A DNA stretch of 64,000 bases from contig NMRB01000359.1 of assembly GCA_002633025.1 (NCBI GenBank), positions 151,727 through 215,726 of the forward strand. Reading direction: 5' to 3'. Origin of the DNA: Notospermus geniculatus. Taxonomy: Eukaryota > Nemertea > Pilidiophora > Heteronemertea > Lineidae. How positions within the stretch are numbered: the stretch's first letter is position 1; each line of letters starts with the position of its first letter. The notes beneath the pieces were generated by a model. The model made no database searches. It had not been told where the DNA came from and worked only from the letters and a program-made list of their open reading frames with translations. Position numbers and translations under genes: made by a program. Below, in pieces: positions 26,244 through 37,542 of the stretch.

Positions 26244-26412
26244 GTGTACATCGGATTCATCTTCCGCAGCGTCATGCATGAAGGCAAAATTAAAGGATAG
26301 CTTGATGTGCATGTACATGTACCAAGGGAATATGAAAATAACTGTCGGTTCAAATGTCAAGTACACATAAGGAGAAAAAACTTGATTCGTCGTTTCTTTT
26401 TCAGTTGAGCAC

Positions 26413-28764
26413 ATGGACTCGGTCCTGACGTATGCCAACATGACGCCTGACGGACATCTTACAGGGCTGAAGATGAAGCAGTTCGGAAACGTGGTGGTCT
26501 GTCTTCTTCTCGTCTTCTTCCCAAAACCATCAACAGAGAGACAGTACCACCGTATACTAGCGGCAAATTCCACCTTCCCCATGCTTTTCTTCGATGCCAC
26601 AGACGTCGCAAAGTACCGCCGTGCAGCAACGAGCACACACCAGGGGATCACGCGACAGCTGAAACGTGCGAGGGACGACTTCCTCACCCGCCCGTTGCTT
26701 TTCATGCCTCCTGATTCGCATGAAGATTTCAGTTTTACCGGGAATGAAATATACGGAAACAACCTTCCGGTGATGGCGTTCTATTGCCTACTCTACCCGG
26801 ACGATCTGGAGGCGATCAGGTTCGTTGAGGTGTCAATGGATAGAATGGTCAGTTATCCAAATTGGCTAGTGGAGTCGGCGCCGGCAGATGAGCTCCCAAT
26901 GGCACACTCTTTGCTTGGATTCGCTACTGCGTACGATTTTCTCTACTCGAGATTCAGTCCTGACCGCCGGGCGATGTATGCCAACAAAATTCTCACGACC
27001 ACTCATGAACTGTATCACCTAACTTTGATACGCTGGTGGGGACATTCCTACATCGAAAATCATGTGGCGACCAACTTCGTAGCGTTGCTGGTCGGTGGAT
27101 TGGTATCAAGTCGACACCACGAGAGGGCCAATGTGTGGGCCAAGAAAGCGGTGTCACAGTTCGAACGGACCATGTTCCTTCTGAATAAAGTCCAAGACGG
27201 ATCTCTAAATGAGGGCGTGGCTTTCGGCTCCTACACAACACGCTCTTTGACTCAGTACGTGCATTTAGTGAGCAGACATTATGGAATCTCTCATTACGAT
27301 GGCCCCTGGATGAAGGCACACTTCTGGTTCTACTATGCGACAACCCTGCCCGGCTTCCAGCGGAGTGTCGGGATTGCCGACTCAAACGGCGGCTGGTGGT
27401 ATGGCCCAGAGAGTCAGTTGTTCTTCCTTGACCGGTTTGTTCTGAGGAATGGCAGCGGGAATTGGTTGGCGAATACCATTAGAATGAACCGAGCGGCCAA
27501 TGCAGATATCCTACCTGAACCAAGCCAAATATACTCGACACTTCATACAGAGTTCATCTGGTTTGACTCTACATTGCGAGCGTCTCCTCCGCTGGGACAT
27601 GGGAAACATAGTCTGCATATATTCCCAGATTGGGGTGTAGTGACGTATGGTTTCAGTAAACATGCATTGCCCGGCAATACCTTTCTCTCGTTTAAGTCCG
27701 GAAGGAGACACGGAGTTGCTGTGTACGACATGGCCAACGGTTTGGCAAAAGGCCCACCTTGGTTAGAAGGATGGCATAATTTCAATCCAGGGCACGAGCA
27801 TCCAGATCAGAATTCGTTTACATTTGCTCCAAATGGTCAGCCCTTTATAACTGAAGGACTTTACGCGAAGAAGCTCTCCTATCTGGATAATGTGTTGATG
27901 TTTTATCCGAGTGACACTAGCATTTGTACGCCTTCATGGGGTGGACAGTCGGGGGACTGTGGAAAGTGGTTAAGTTGGCATGATGAGGATTCGAAACATG
28001 CCTACGGAGATATCCTATCCGTGAAACACAAAGACGGCGTTGTGTACATCGAAGGGGAAGCAGCGAAGGCGTATCCGAAACAAATGGGACTGCGAAGCTG
28101 GAGACGCCATCTTGTCCTTCCTGAACCGGATTTGTTAGTCGTCGTTGACAATGTCAAGGTCACAAAAGGGAGCCAAGTTACTCATGCTAGTTCTTTCTTT
28201 AATAACTACCGACACAAGTTCGAACTCGCATCACAAAATGGAAAAGTTCGTGAGTTTCATGTGAACCTGCCAAGTGGCAAGTACAGCGCCAAGTGGGCAA
28301 CAGGTCGAGGTCAAATGCCCAAGGTCACCATTTCAGATGTCGTCACGCGCCTAAATCGGACAGTATCTAATGTCAATGTGACCTTCCAACTTGAGGGCGA
28401 TTCAACATGGATAGTGTACACGTTTTCTACCGCAAAGTACAACTTATCAGACATGAAGCTGAACGTTCTGAATCCCTGCAAGTTGATATTAGAATTGTCC
28501 GTCGGGACGACTTCCTACAATCTGAAAATTGAAGAGGAATCGGACTTCTTTGGGAGCCAGGTGTCTGTAGCAGTTAGCAGTTTGGGTGGAATTTCGGGTC
28601 TGCATGGATCCTGTAGTGACGTCGCAAGTTTGCTAGCTTTGATAATTGTACTGTTCTTTTTGGCTGCAACATTTCTCTGTAGACGGCGGCGAGCTTATAT
28701 GATTGTGGTTGGATGTCTTGTTCTTGGAGTTGTGTCTCCCATTTTGATACTGCCGTGCGCTTAG
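26413..28764 (+). CDS. DSE: Dermatan-sulfate epimerase-like protein, single coding exon
   Basis: The 783-aa ORF resembles dermatan-sulfate epimerase, the ER/Golgi enzyme that converts D-glucuronate to L-iduronate in chondroitin/dermatan chains. Signatures are PMLFFDATDV (about 57-66), HSYIENHVATNF (211-222), NEGVAFGSYTTRS (266-278) and NFNPGHEHPDQNSF (456-469). The known catalytic trio of His, Tyr and His corresponds to a His at 211 or 217, Tyr274 and the His461/His463 pair. The annotated first Met has a hydrophilic lead; Met21 (26473, MKQFGNVVVCLLLVFF) gives a proper signal anchor and may be the real start. Two hydrophobic segments near the C-terminus (about 738-758 and 763-781) match the two membrane helices of DSE. 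It is shorter than human DSE (958 aa). No coding introns are seen. Confidence 0.88.
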   Translation: MDSVLTYANMTPDGHLTGLKMKQFGNVVVCLLLVFFPKPSTERQYHRILAANSTFPMLFFDATDVAKYRRAATSTHQGITRQLKRARDDFLTRPLLFMPPDSHEDFSFTGNEIYGNNLPVMAFYCLLYPDDLEAIRFVEVSMDRMVSYPNWLVESAPADELPMAHSLLGFATAYDFLYSRFSPDRRAMYANKILTTTHELYHLTLIRWWGHSYIENHVATNFVALLVGGLVSSRHHERANVWAKKAVSQFERTMFLLNKVQDGSLNEGVAFGSYTTRSLTQYVHLVSRHYGISHYDGPWMKAHFWFYYATTLPGFQRSVGIADSNGGWWYGPESQLFFLDRFVLRNGSGNWLANTIRMNRAANADILPEPSQIYSTLHTEFIWFDSTLRASPPLGHGKHSLHIFPDWGVVTYGFSKHALPGNTFLSFKSGRRHGVAVYDMANGLAKGPPWLEGWHNFNPGHEHPDQNSFTFAPNGQPFITEGLYAKKLSYLDNVLMFYPSDTSICTPSWGGQSGDCGKWLSWHDEDSKHAYGDILSVKHKDGVVYIEGEAAKAYPKQMGLRSWRRHLVLPEPDLLVVVDNVKVTKGSQVTHASSFFNNYRHKFELASQNGKVREFHVNLPSGKYSAKWATGRGQMPKVTISDVVTRLNRTVSNVNVTFQLEGDSTWIVYTFSTAKYNLSDMKLNVLNPCKLILELSVGTTSYNLKIEEESDFFGSQVSVAVSSLGGISGLHGSCSDVASLLALIIVLFFLAATFLCRRRRAYMIVVGCLVLGVVSPILILPCA

Positions 28765-29108
28765 TCTAAATACGGATAATTTGGAGTAATGCGAATGCAA
28801 AATTGGAAGTACCGTGCGGTATGCCTTTAATGTCTAGTATATACAACATTGAAAATATTGAAAAAATACAAATTTTAATGTCCCTTTAGACCAGGATATA
28901 CATATGTATACATCTATAGTCTTGAGTCTTGATATCTGAATACTAGCACCATACAAAGGAGCACCTCTTGATCGACGTATGCCGATGCGTCTGTTTCTGT
29001 CCCGCAGCCATGCAAGGTAAACACAGCCTCTTGATTATGTTTTGGCGGTAGATGCACTGCATCTAGGCCTACTAGTAATGCCCTCAAAGCCACTGACCTT
29101 GGATCTAA

Positions 29109-29241
29109 GGCCCGGTTGCACCAGTCATACTTGAGGTCGACTTATCTCAAAGTCGTTCTCAACCTCAAAATGTAATGGCAAATACTTAGATGAAGTCAAC
29201 CTCAAACTTAACTTTGAGCATAGCTGGTGCAACCGGGCCAT
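29109..29241. mobile_element. Foldback MITE, GGCCCGGTTGCACCA terminus
   Basis: Perfect 16-bp ends (GGCCCGGTTGCACCAG / CTGGTGCAACCGGGCC) with arms containing AACCTCAAA. It lies between the convergent epimerase and transporter genes. The terminus is related to 8443-8602. Confidence 0.88.
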
Positions 29242-29396
29242 AGGTTTCTGGTCAGGAAAGCCATTTATTCAATTGTCATGACACTAATGGAGTGGTCACT
29301 GAGCTCACCACTGGAATCCTTTCGATATCCTGATGATAGATCGACATCGCTAGATGGAATTTGGCTCTTGGGAAAAATTAACAAAGAGCTTTTCCA

Positions 29397-32300
29397 TTAA
29401 ACTTTCTCGTCGACAGTTTTGTTTTCACTTCCGACCTCCTCGTCGTTTTCAGTCTTACCGATTACCTCTGGTAGGGGTTTGTCCTTCGTTTCTGGTAGGA
29501 CAGTGAACACAAGAACAGCACTGGAGACCGCCAGGAACGTGTAGACGGCGTACGGGATCGACCGGTGGTACTTCATCCCCTGAAAATGCAAGTTTGGAAA
29601 AATGGAGACGCAAGATTTCTCAGTTCACAATCTCAGGTTTTGAGGCTCTTTTGTTGTTGATAGAACTTTTGGCCATTGCGGCCGCTGACTGATTGCAAAG
29701 CCATATTCGATCCGTGATGAACCTTACCACGTATGAGATCTGTGGCGTGACAGCCCCAGCAATCCGGGCGATCGTGCTGCAAGCGCCCATTCCGATGTTC
29801 CTGAAAAAAGAGGTGTTTCAGAATTTTTAACAATGTTATACTGGAACCTCACTTTGGCGAGGACTTGACGCCATCCGGATGGGAGATTTCTATCTTTCTT
29901 CCTCGACCACTGCTGGCACTCTGCCATGTCTGCCTGCTTGCATCAAACTTGACAATAGGGAGTTTTCGCAAATCTGACGAAAAACGAAGTACGAAATACG
30001 AAATTGGACTTCATCTCCATGACGTAACGTTTTTCAGGAGATGGCTGGTACCACAAATATCGCCTGCTGCAAGGGCGTCTTTTAGCGTATTACATGTACG
30101 TTAAACCGAAAGAGTTACGGTGTATCTTGAATTTATAAATTTCCACTTCGCAGATACGAAGTGGAAACGAAAGATAAATTTCAAAGTTTAATATACACCA
30201 TAACTCTTTCGGTTTAAGTAACACGCTAAAAGACGCTCTTGCACCAGGCGATATTTGTGGTACCAACCATCTCCTGAAATACATTACGTCATGGAAGTGA
30301 AGTCCAATTTCGTATTTCGTACTTCGTTTTTCGTCACTAATAGGCAAAGACTTCCGGAAGGAAGGAAAGCTAGAAAATATGTCGATGCCTGGACGGCCCT
30401 CTCGATCTTCATGCTGTCTTACCTCATGAGTGTGGGATAAAGCTCACTCGAGTAAATGGCCGCCAACATCCAGCAAGCATTTACGGCCCCTTTACCCACG
30501 AGCACCAGCGCTCTGATGAGATCGGGTTGGCTCGCGTCCTTCCCTGTGCAGATGAAAATGAGGACTACACACATACACGTACTTGGGATGAACATGTAGC
30601 CCACAAACGACCAGCGACGGCCAAATCTGGAAAAGGAAAACAAGAACATGTATAGGCCTCCATGTACATACTTTCCCCAGATGATCAGATAGTCAGGCTA
30701 GAAATCGTCCAAGGCGACTTTGTCGCCATCCTCGCACCCAGGGTCTTCACAACCGGCTCCCCAACTCGCGCTTGGTTCAGAGGGAGGGGACGACCGTAAA
30801 TGACCTGAGATTCTCAGGATGCTTTGTCGCACGCTTGTTACAGGATGTAGGTCTAGGTCATGACAAGACTTCTGGTCAGCCTACCCACTCGGTGATACGT
30901 GATTTGCTGCAACAGTCTTTCATCATCCCATGCTGTCAGTGTCACGAGGGAAACGATTCCATGCCCTTACTTTATTCCCGTTAGAATGACAGTCCAGGCA
31001 AACGGCAGCGCCAACAGTGGTGATATGAGTGTGTTGATATAGAAATTGCCGCTCAGGGTTCCGTACTGGGTCGAGATGCCGTAGAAGATGGTCGAACAGG
31101 TGAACCTAGGAGGAAAAGGACAAAGACTATCGCGCCGAACTGCCCCAGAAATCTAGCTTGTATTGGATCGCGGGACATTCAACTACACCGTAGGCCTACA
31201 TGTACTTGATTTGACCAGTCTAGAACAGCCCTACCTCCCAGACGGGAGTTTTTACCATTCGAATTGCAAAAGCCGCATGCGGTGGTAAAGAGGATATCTC
31301 CAAATCGATTGGATCCTTTCCTTTCACCGTGCTTAGCCGTAGAATTGGAAGATGAAACGAGTTAATGGCTCATATGAATAAAGACTATCAAATGCTTTAC
31401 CTTCAGATTTGTACAGCATCGCCTAGTGCATTTGTATTGCAAAATTCAAGTAAAAGCATTTACTATTCTTTATTCGTATGACCAATTGTATGGACCCAGT
31501 GGCCTGCAGGGGCCATGTGAATTTCCGGAATAGAATACCCAACCGGACAGACTTACCAAGTGAAGAGCAGAACTATTGTCCTGGCGGCCACACGCTTACC
31601 CCGGAACAAATCCACGTAGCTGTACCTCTGTCTTTGGTCACTCTCCCGGTTATCTCTCAAAGCGATTGCCTTCAGGAGGGCCAGGTCGGGTACACTTTTC
31701 CTATTACAACAAGCAATCTGTCTCACGATTGCCTCCGCCTCGGCGAATCTTCCTTTCTGTATGAGCCATCGAACACTCTCGGGAACCCATCTGTACATGG
31801 ATAATGCATTGTCAGGTCACCAGTCGCAATCACATGGTAAATGGTGAGTGCGTATAGCCGTCAAATTTCGTTCATAATGCTTGAAGTTGCAACAAAGAAG
31901 GCCACCTAAAAAGCAGGCAACCTGCTGCATGGAGCCGCGACAGAAAGGTACTGTCACACTGAAGTAGTTCTCAAAACGTCATGCCCCGTCATAAAAAAAG
32001 TAAAACGGGCTAGGACGTGTAAACCCTTGGCCAAATAATGCCTCGATGTTCTGGAACACCTTCCCGTCCATGAAGTTCGTAAAAAGACTGTAAAAAGTTG
32101 CCACTAACGTTACGTCCACTCCGTTCGCACACAGTTTGAGCCCGTAAGGCAAAATTTTCAAGAACGTACTGAGAAGTAGCTCAGTGTGATTGGCTCAGTG
32201 TGATTGGGGCAACGCAAGGTTCATCCAGTAGAGGGCGAGGTTTGGTTCAGCAATCAGTGTCAAGCACCTCAAGAGGCGGCGGACAAAACTCTCAGCCGGC

Positions 32301-34912
32301 AGAGATAACTAAAGAGCACTTCTACATGTAGCTGTTGAATTAGGAGGGCGTTTCAAAAGTTCAGGACGTTTATAGACACACTTACATTATGATGCAGAGA
32401 AGAAGTGGTGTCGTAGACAAGCCGGAGACCAAGGCCTGGTATCGCCAGTTTTCCAGGACATAGGCCCACAGGCACTGTAGTATGAGGCCCATCACAAATA
32501 GACTCAGCGAGCCACAGAGCGTCCGCCATTTTGGTCCAATAAACTCCATGGGAATGGTGGTGATGAGACACATTGTGCCGCCTGGAAGTACATGTAGATT
32601 GGTTTTTGACTGCTAACAAGATTTTCCCATATGATTCTTTCAAATGACATTTCGTACACCCTGGCATGCCTGGCGTTCAATGCAGTACCGAATGCCATGA
32701 CTGCGGCTAGTGATTTAAAATGCAGTGCTGGAAAATCAGATAATGTATTGTACATTACGGTTGCATGAACGAATTTTGGTCAAATAAAGCCTCGCTTATG
32801 TCGCCCTACGCTGTGATAGAAATAGCGTCAACAAGTTGCAACTGATAACTTATGTCACCACCGATTAGAAAAATACCGATCGGTCGCAACTACCTGGAAC
32901 TAGTTTATCGCCGTCTTTTGAATGCTTATGTCGACACTGATTTCTTTTGCTGAAGTTGAACACTTGCGATTTTCTGGATCTGGATATTTGTAGTTTGCAA
33001 CTAGTTACTCGCTGACGCCCGAGAGCTTATGTCACCTAGTAGTTGTGACTGATTAGTTCCAACTACGCGCCGATTATCAGTTGCCAACTAGTTCTGACTG
33101 TACGTAAGGGCGACATAAGCGAGGCTTTAGGTGCAACATGGACAGTCACGTTGATCGATTCTTAATTGATGTAAGTGCGGTATCATGAAGTTTGAAAACA
33201 ATCAAGGCATGGCCAGTGGCAGTGTTTGTTTACTTACCAAGGCAGACACAAGCCAGAAACCTGACGAAGATGTAGACCTGCCAGGAACACGAGAGGGAAA
33301 CTGAGGCTTGGATGAGCATCATACCAGAAGCAACAGTCAGCAGGGTTTTCTTACGGCCGAACAAGTCAGCCAGTTGTCCAACCACGAGAGCACCGACCAG
33401 GACTCCCAGCATTTGAATGCTGACCGCCAGTTTGGGAACGTACGACAAGTCACAAATGAGATTCCACTGGAAAAAAGAAGACTTAAATCATAAGGCCTTT
33501 TTTAAAATACATGTAGTTCCTGATTTCAGAAAAAAATAAAGTTGAAATTTTTCCTCTTTTTTATTTCCTCCGACCCTCTATTCTATCCCCACACAGGAAA
33601 AAAAATAAAATCATGGGTTTTTTGGCAATCCATCAGTTTGTATTAAAAGCTGAGCTGAAAGATATTTTTTAAAAATTTTTCCTCCCTCCTGCCACAGCCT
33701 TTCAGGATTTATTTTAAAAAGCTGAGCTGTAGGATCTTTATTTTTATTTTTTCCTCCCTCCTGCCTCAGCCTTTCAGGATTTTATTTTGTAAACCAACTA
33801 ATAAAAAATAAAAGGCCTAATGGTTGTAGCGTTCCTGTGGCAAACGCATTATCATCTTTAATTTATCTGCGACGAAGTACAACAACCCTACGGGATCGGA
33901 CTACAAAAATTGCTGTAAGTTTCTCATTTTTTAAGGAATCTGGAAACGGAGTCTTACAAGTTGAGCTGATGAGAAAGAATCTCCATCATGACTTTCTTCG
34001 TTAATATCGCCATGCAGGAAGTAACGATCTCTTTCCAAGAAATCTCCTGAAAAATTGGGTCTCTGGAGTTCATTGAATAACGTCATCTTCTTATCTTCTT
34101 CCGCCAAACGGTCAAAAGGTCGACTACGACCAGAAAATTCTTTCTGTTATCACACAGTTGAGGTAGGCCTATGCTATTTTACATGTAAATAGGCCTGCAC
34201 TGTCAGTTGCCGCGCTGAATGCCTTCATGCTTCTCGTCATCCTGTATTTACATGTATAATACCAGAAACATATAACAGAATGTATACCGGTATCGGTGAT
34301 GTACAGATCAGAAGAATTGATTCGTTCCCTCGATTTGGCATCCGACACTGACAGTGTCGTCAAGTTTGGGGAGAATGAGGCGTGGCACTAAGCGCCCGAT
34401 CTGGCCGGGAAAATGAATACAATGTATGTACATTCGAAGTAGGTTCAGGCACTAAAGCTGTGGTACAGATCGGACAGAAGGAAGGCCTTTTAAAATGCAT
34501 CGAGGCAAAATCAACCGAGTCTGTAAAATCGCACTTCACTTACCTCTGACACGATTGACGAAAACTTCCCCGTAAAGTTGATGTGATTACATTTCTCCCC
34601 TAAAAAGTTACATCCTTTTGTATGATTGTGCGATGACGTCGCATTATCCTCAGACGATGCGTTCCAGAAACCATGGTAACTGGTGCACTCCCATCCTGGG
34701 TTTGCATTAGCAAACACAAAGAACATCATACACTGCCCTGTTCCTAGGTCCATAAGGGTCAGAATACTGAAAAGACGGATCTGGAAAGGTCCGAATTCAC
34801 CAACTTGTTTGAGGACCTCCTCGAAAGTCGGGATATTTGTCGCAGTGAATGGATGTTTTGCGTCTCCATTGGCAACACTATCAGTCTTTTGTTTCGCTTC
34901 GAATTTCTTCAT
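29397..34912 (-). CDS. SLC22-family organic cation/anion transporter (complete, 8 exons)
   Basis: The spliced reading is 540 aa: minus-strand exons 34912-34544, 33466-33238, 32581-32386, 31790-31557, 31105-30971, 30626-30423, 29800-29728 and 29579-29397. All junctions are GT..AG with matching phases. SLC22 carriers are 12-helix plasma-membrane transporters of organic ions. Evidence: a large N-glycosylatable first extracellular loop (NAT, NHT and NFT sequons), WNLICDLSYVP, the MFS motif GQLADLFGRKK, ESVRWLIQKGRF after helix 6, FGRRWSFVGY, RNIGMGACSTIARIAG and the C-terminal PETKDKPLPEVI. The length is typical of the family. The substrate (OCT, OCTN or OAT type) cannot be assigned. Introns carry foldback elements at 29959-30340 and 32783-33132. 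Confidence 0.93.
29959..30340. mobile_element. ~380-bp near-palindrome in a transporter intron
   Basis: Arms of ~170 bp (ACGAAAAACGAAGTACGAAA, GGTACCACAAATATCGCC, TTAAACCGAAAGAGTTA and their inverted copies) meet at CCACTTCGCAGATACGAAGTGG. The arms differ at scattered positions. This is a foldback element without an ORF. Confidence 0.88.
32783..33132. mobile_element. Foldback element, AAAGCCTCGCTTATGTCGCC terminus
   Basis: The left AAAGCCTCGCTTATGTCGCC and right GGCGACATAAGCGAGGCTTT ends are perfect inverted copies, with a ~310-bp unrelated centre. It lies in transporter intron 2. Confidence 0.87.
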
Positions 34913-35600
34913 TGTGCCGTAAAGTAAGTGTGAGAGAATCGGAAGAGTCTCGTCTGTCCTATCACATGTAGCAGTAACCGTCAGACCACAGCTTGAAACA
35001 GGCCTCCACTACGATTCTGCGACCGACCTAATCCTCAGTTCAAGACACAATCGTTGGGTATCCTTCACTGTTCACTAAATCTCGGAGAAAACTCGAAGGA
35101 CAACCGTCATGACCGTCTATCCTACCACGCCGACCATGCGGATGTGAAGACAGGCAGCCTGCACGTACTATCCAAGGAAATAGTAAATAGGACACTTAAA
35201 ACAACAATAAGTCTTGAAGTGTTTTGTATCATTTAACCTACATTTTTGCCACTCTCGAGCCAATCTGCAGCGTTTCGTTGACATTCATTCATGCCATCCT
35301 TTATATGATGTCAGTTGAAGGTCATCCCTTAGACGTGATCCTACAGATCCCGCGTCTGCACATATTAAATGTACATGTTGATAAAGCTCTGGCTGGAATA
35401 TCTCTTGTCGTCGTTAGATATTATAATCATTATCTAAATAAACGGAAACTATTTCCTGGAACTAGGCCTACACGTATGCAACCTTACGTAAGTTTCCCAC
35501 ACAACAGACCTACCCCAATAATAATTCACAGCCAATGGCCTAGCTATTATCATTATTTCGCCACTGCCGCAGCTTGATAAGTGAGCAGTGTCTTCGAGAA

Positions 35601-36907
35601 GTCAGTATGATAGATAGGAAAGAATTCGGTTGGTTCCGGGGGGTTGGTTGAGGGTACATGTATACATTACAAGGGCGTAGGCTGGTGTGAGCCTGGGGAG
35701 GTGCACATTTTTGTGAAAGCGGAACTACTCCTGTAGCTAGCGTAGGCATGAAGTTTCACAGTACGATAAAGAGTAAGAAAGGTGTGCTCCGGAGGGGGGT
35801 CTGGGAAATTTTGGAATCTAGATGCTGAGACATGATAGCCAAAATTTACACGATTACAAGGTTGATTTTTTTGTGCTGGCCCATAGCTGATAGCGGAACT
35901 CTCTTTATACTGCTGCGGGGGGAGGGGCACGTGCGCCCAGTGCCCCCCTAGCCTACGCCGCTGCTTAAAGGCTCGTTTCCACAGAGACGCGTTTCACGCT
36001 GCGTGATGCGTCAAATCTTTTGTTATTTTCCGCCGTTCTGCTTCCAAACAATGGGCGAAGTGTCAAAACGCTCACGCTACCGCTTCTGTGGAAATGGGCC
36101 TTAATACGACAGAATCAGCTGATTTCCATTCCCGCTCCTTCGCGTCCGGTGTCCTTCGCCTGGCTNTTCCCGCCGTCCGATTTTGGCGGATTTTGGATAT
36201 GATGTCCAAGGTGACCTAATAAAACATTTAAAGCAAAAAAACCTTCTGTTGCAATTTGTTCCCGGTTCGCCCGAATTTTCGCTTAAATTTACTGGACTAA
36301 CTGTTGGTTCGGTAAGGTATATCTACATGTAATTATTCTTCAAGATAGTCAGGAAAGTCAGTATGATAGATAGGAAAGAATTCGGTTGGTTCCGGGGGTT
36401 GGTTGAGGGTACATGTATACATTACAAGGGCGTAGGCTGGTGTGAGCCTGGGGAGGTGCACATTTTTGTGAAAGCGGAACTACTCCTGTAGCGTAGGCAT
36501 GAAGTTTCACAGTACGATAAAGAGTAAGAAAGGTGTGCTCCGGAGGGGGGTCTGGGAAATTTTGGAATCTAGATGCTGAGACATGATAGCCAAAATTTAC
36601 ACGATTACAAGGTTGATTTTTTTGTGCTGGCCCATAGCGGAACTCTCTTTATACTGCTGCGGGGGGAGGGGCACGTGCGCCCAGTGCCCCCCTAGCCTAC
36701 GCCGCTGCTTAAAGGCTCGTTTCCACAGACGCGTTTCACGCTGCGTGATGCGTCAAATCTTTTGTTATTTTCCGCCGTTCTGCTTCCAAACAATGGGCGA
36801 AGTGTCAAAACGCTCACGCTACCGCTTCTGTGGAAACGGGCCTTAATACGACAGAATCAGCTGATTTCCATTCCCGCTCCTTCGCGTCCGGTGTCCTTCG
36901 CCTGGCT
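35601..36907. repeat. Direct duplication of ~560 bp (35601-36165 / 36357-36907)
   Basis: Both copies run from GTCAGTATGATAGATAGGAA to GTGTCCTTCGCCTGGCT with a few small indels. Copy 1 stops exactly at an N (36166). Each copy ends in a small foldback (CGTTTCCACAGA..CTCACGC versus TCTGTGGAAA.GGGCC). The junction at an N means an assembly origin must be considered. Confidence 0.87.
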
Positions 36908-37430
36908 CTGCGGCGATTTTGTTGGAACATTCAATACCCACAAACTATAGCTTGAAACTCGGTGACAACCTTCAAATGCCCGTGAGCGAATGGGTTTTGT
37001 CTAAAATGATGTGACATGTTAATGGTCTGCCCCTTGAGTTCCCTGAAAGGTTTCTGGTGAGACTTGTGATACCGTATTCCCACTTGGACCATGTAGTATG
37101 TCATTCGTCGATTGTCGACCTTACCGTTAATTGCAGTGAATTCACCACTGAATGATTGTTTGCGTGTTTGTTTTCCACGCCGCACCAAGTGTCAATCGAT
37201 GTTCAGTATAGGGCATGTAGGATGTTGATTTGTTCTGCCTGAATGAATATGGACCGGCGATCGTGATTGCTCCACAAATCTCTTGATTTCAGTTGCCTGG
37301 GATAGATTGGCAAACTGTCTTAAACTCGGATATACTCTACATAAATCGATCGGGGTGTCTACGAAACTAAAAACCCAAGGCATATTTTTTCGGGGGTTGC
37401 CATGGGACACGTCCGCCTTATAAATTCGTC

Positions 37431-37542
37431 GATAAATAAATAAACACCAACACCAATTGCTTATGCAGTATCCAACGTCCAAAGATCCGCCATGACTGGA
37501 GTCTGACAGTCTGCTGCTTGGAATGTGATTACAACGGGAATC
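37431..37542 (+). promoter_or_regulatory. Conserved proximal upstream block, LamG gene 1
   Basis: It contains ATAAATAAATAAACACC, AATTGCTTATGCA and ATCCAAC in the same order as in three other positions of the cluster (40770-40877, 42878-42991, 45693-45801). This is the most diverged of the four. Function is inferred only from conservation next to signal-peptide exons. Confidence 0.5.

Larger units (their letters stand above)
22176..26400. other. Gene-free interval between PRKDC and the epimerase gene
   Basis: It contains a truncated foldback element (22545-22640, same family as 56677-56914), a short GATA microsatellite near 23495, a reverse SINE (23530-23780), a ~420-bp direct duplication (24087-24503 and 24551-24977) and three foldback elements (25337-25441, 25658-25956, 25994-26243). 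I see no convincing exon. A pyrimidine-rich tract ending in AG at 26403-26404 could be the acceptor of a 5' UTR intron of the epimerase gene. Confidence 0.6.
34913..37542. other. Gene-free interval upstream of the transporter and LamG cluster
   Basis: This holds the divergent promoter space of the transporter (-) and the first LamG gene (+), plus a direct duplication at 35601-36165 and 36357-36907. I see no convincing exon. The last ~500 bp resembles the upstream region of the third LamG gene. Confidence 0.6.

Noticed and set aside
26238-26762. 174-codon minus-strand open frame
   Set aside because: It is antisense to the start of the epimerase ORF, with no recognisable feature.
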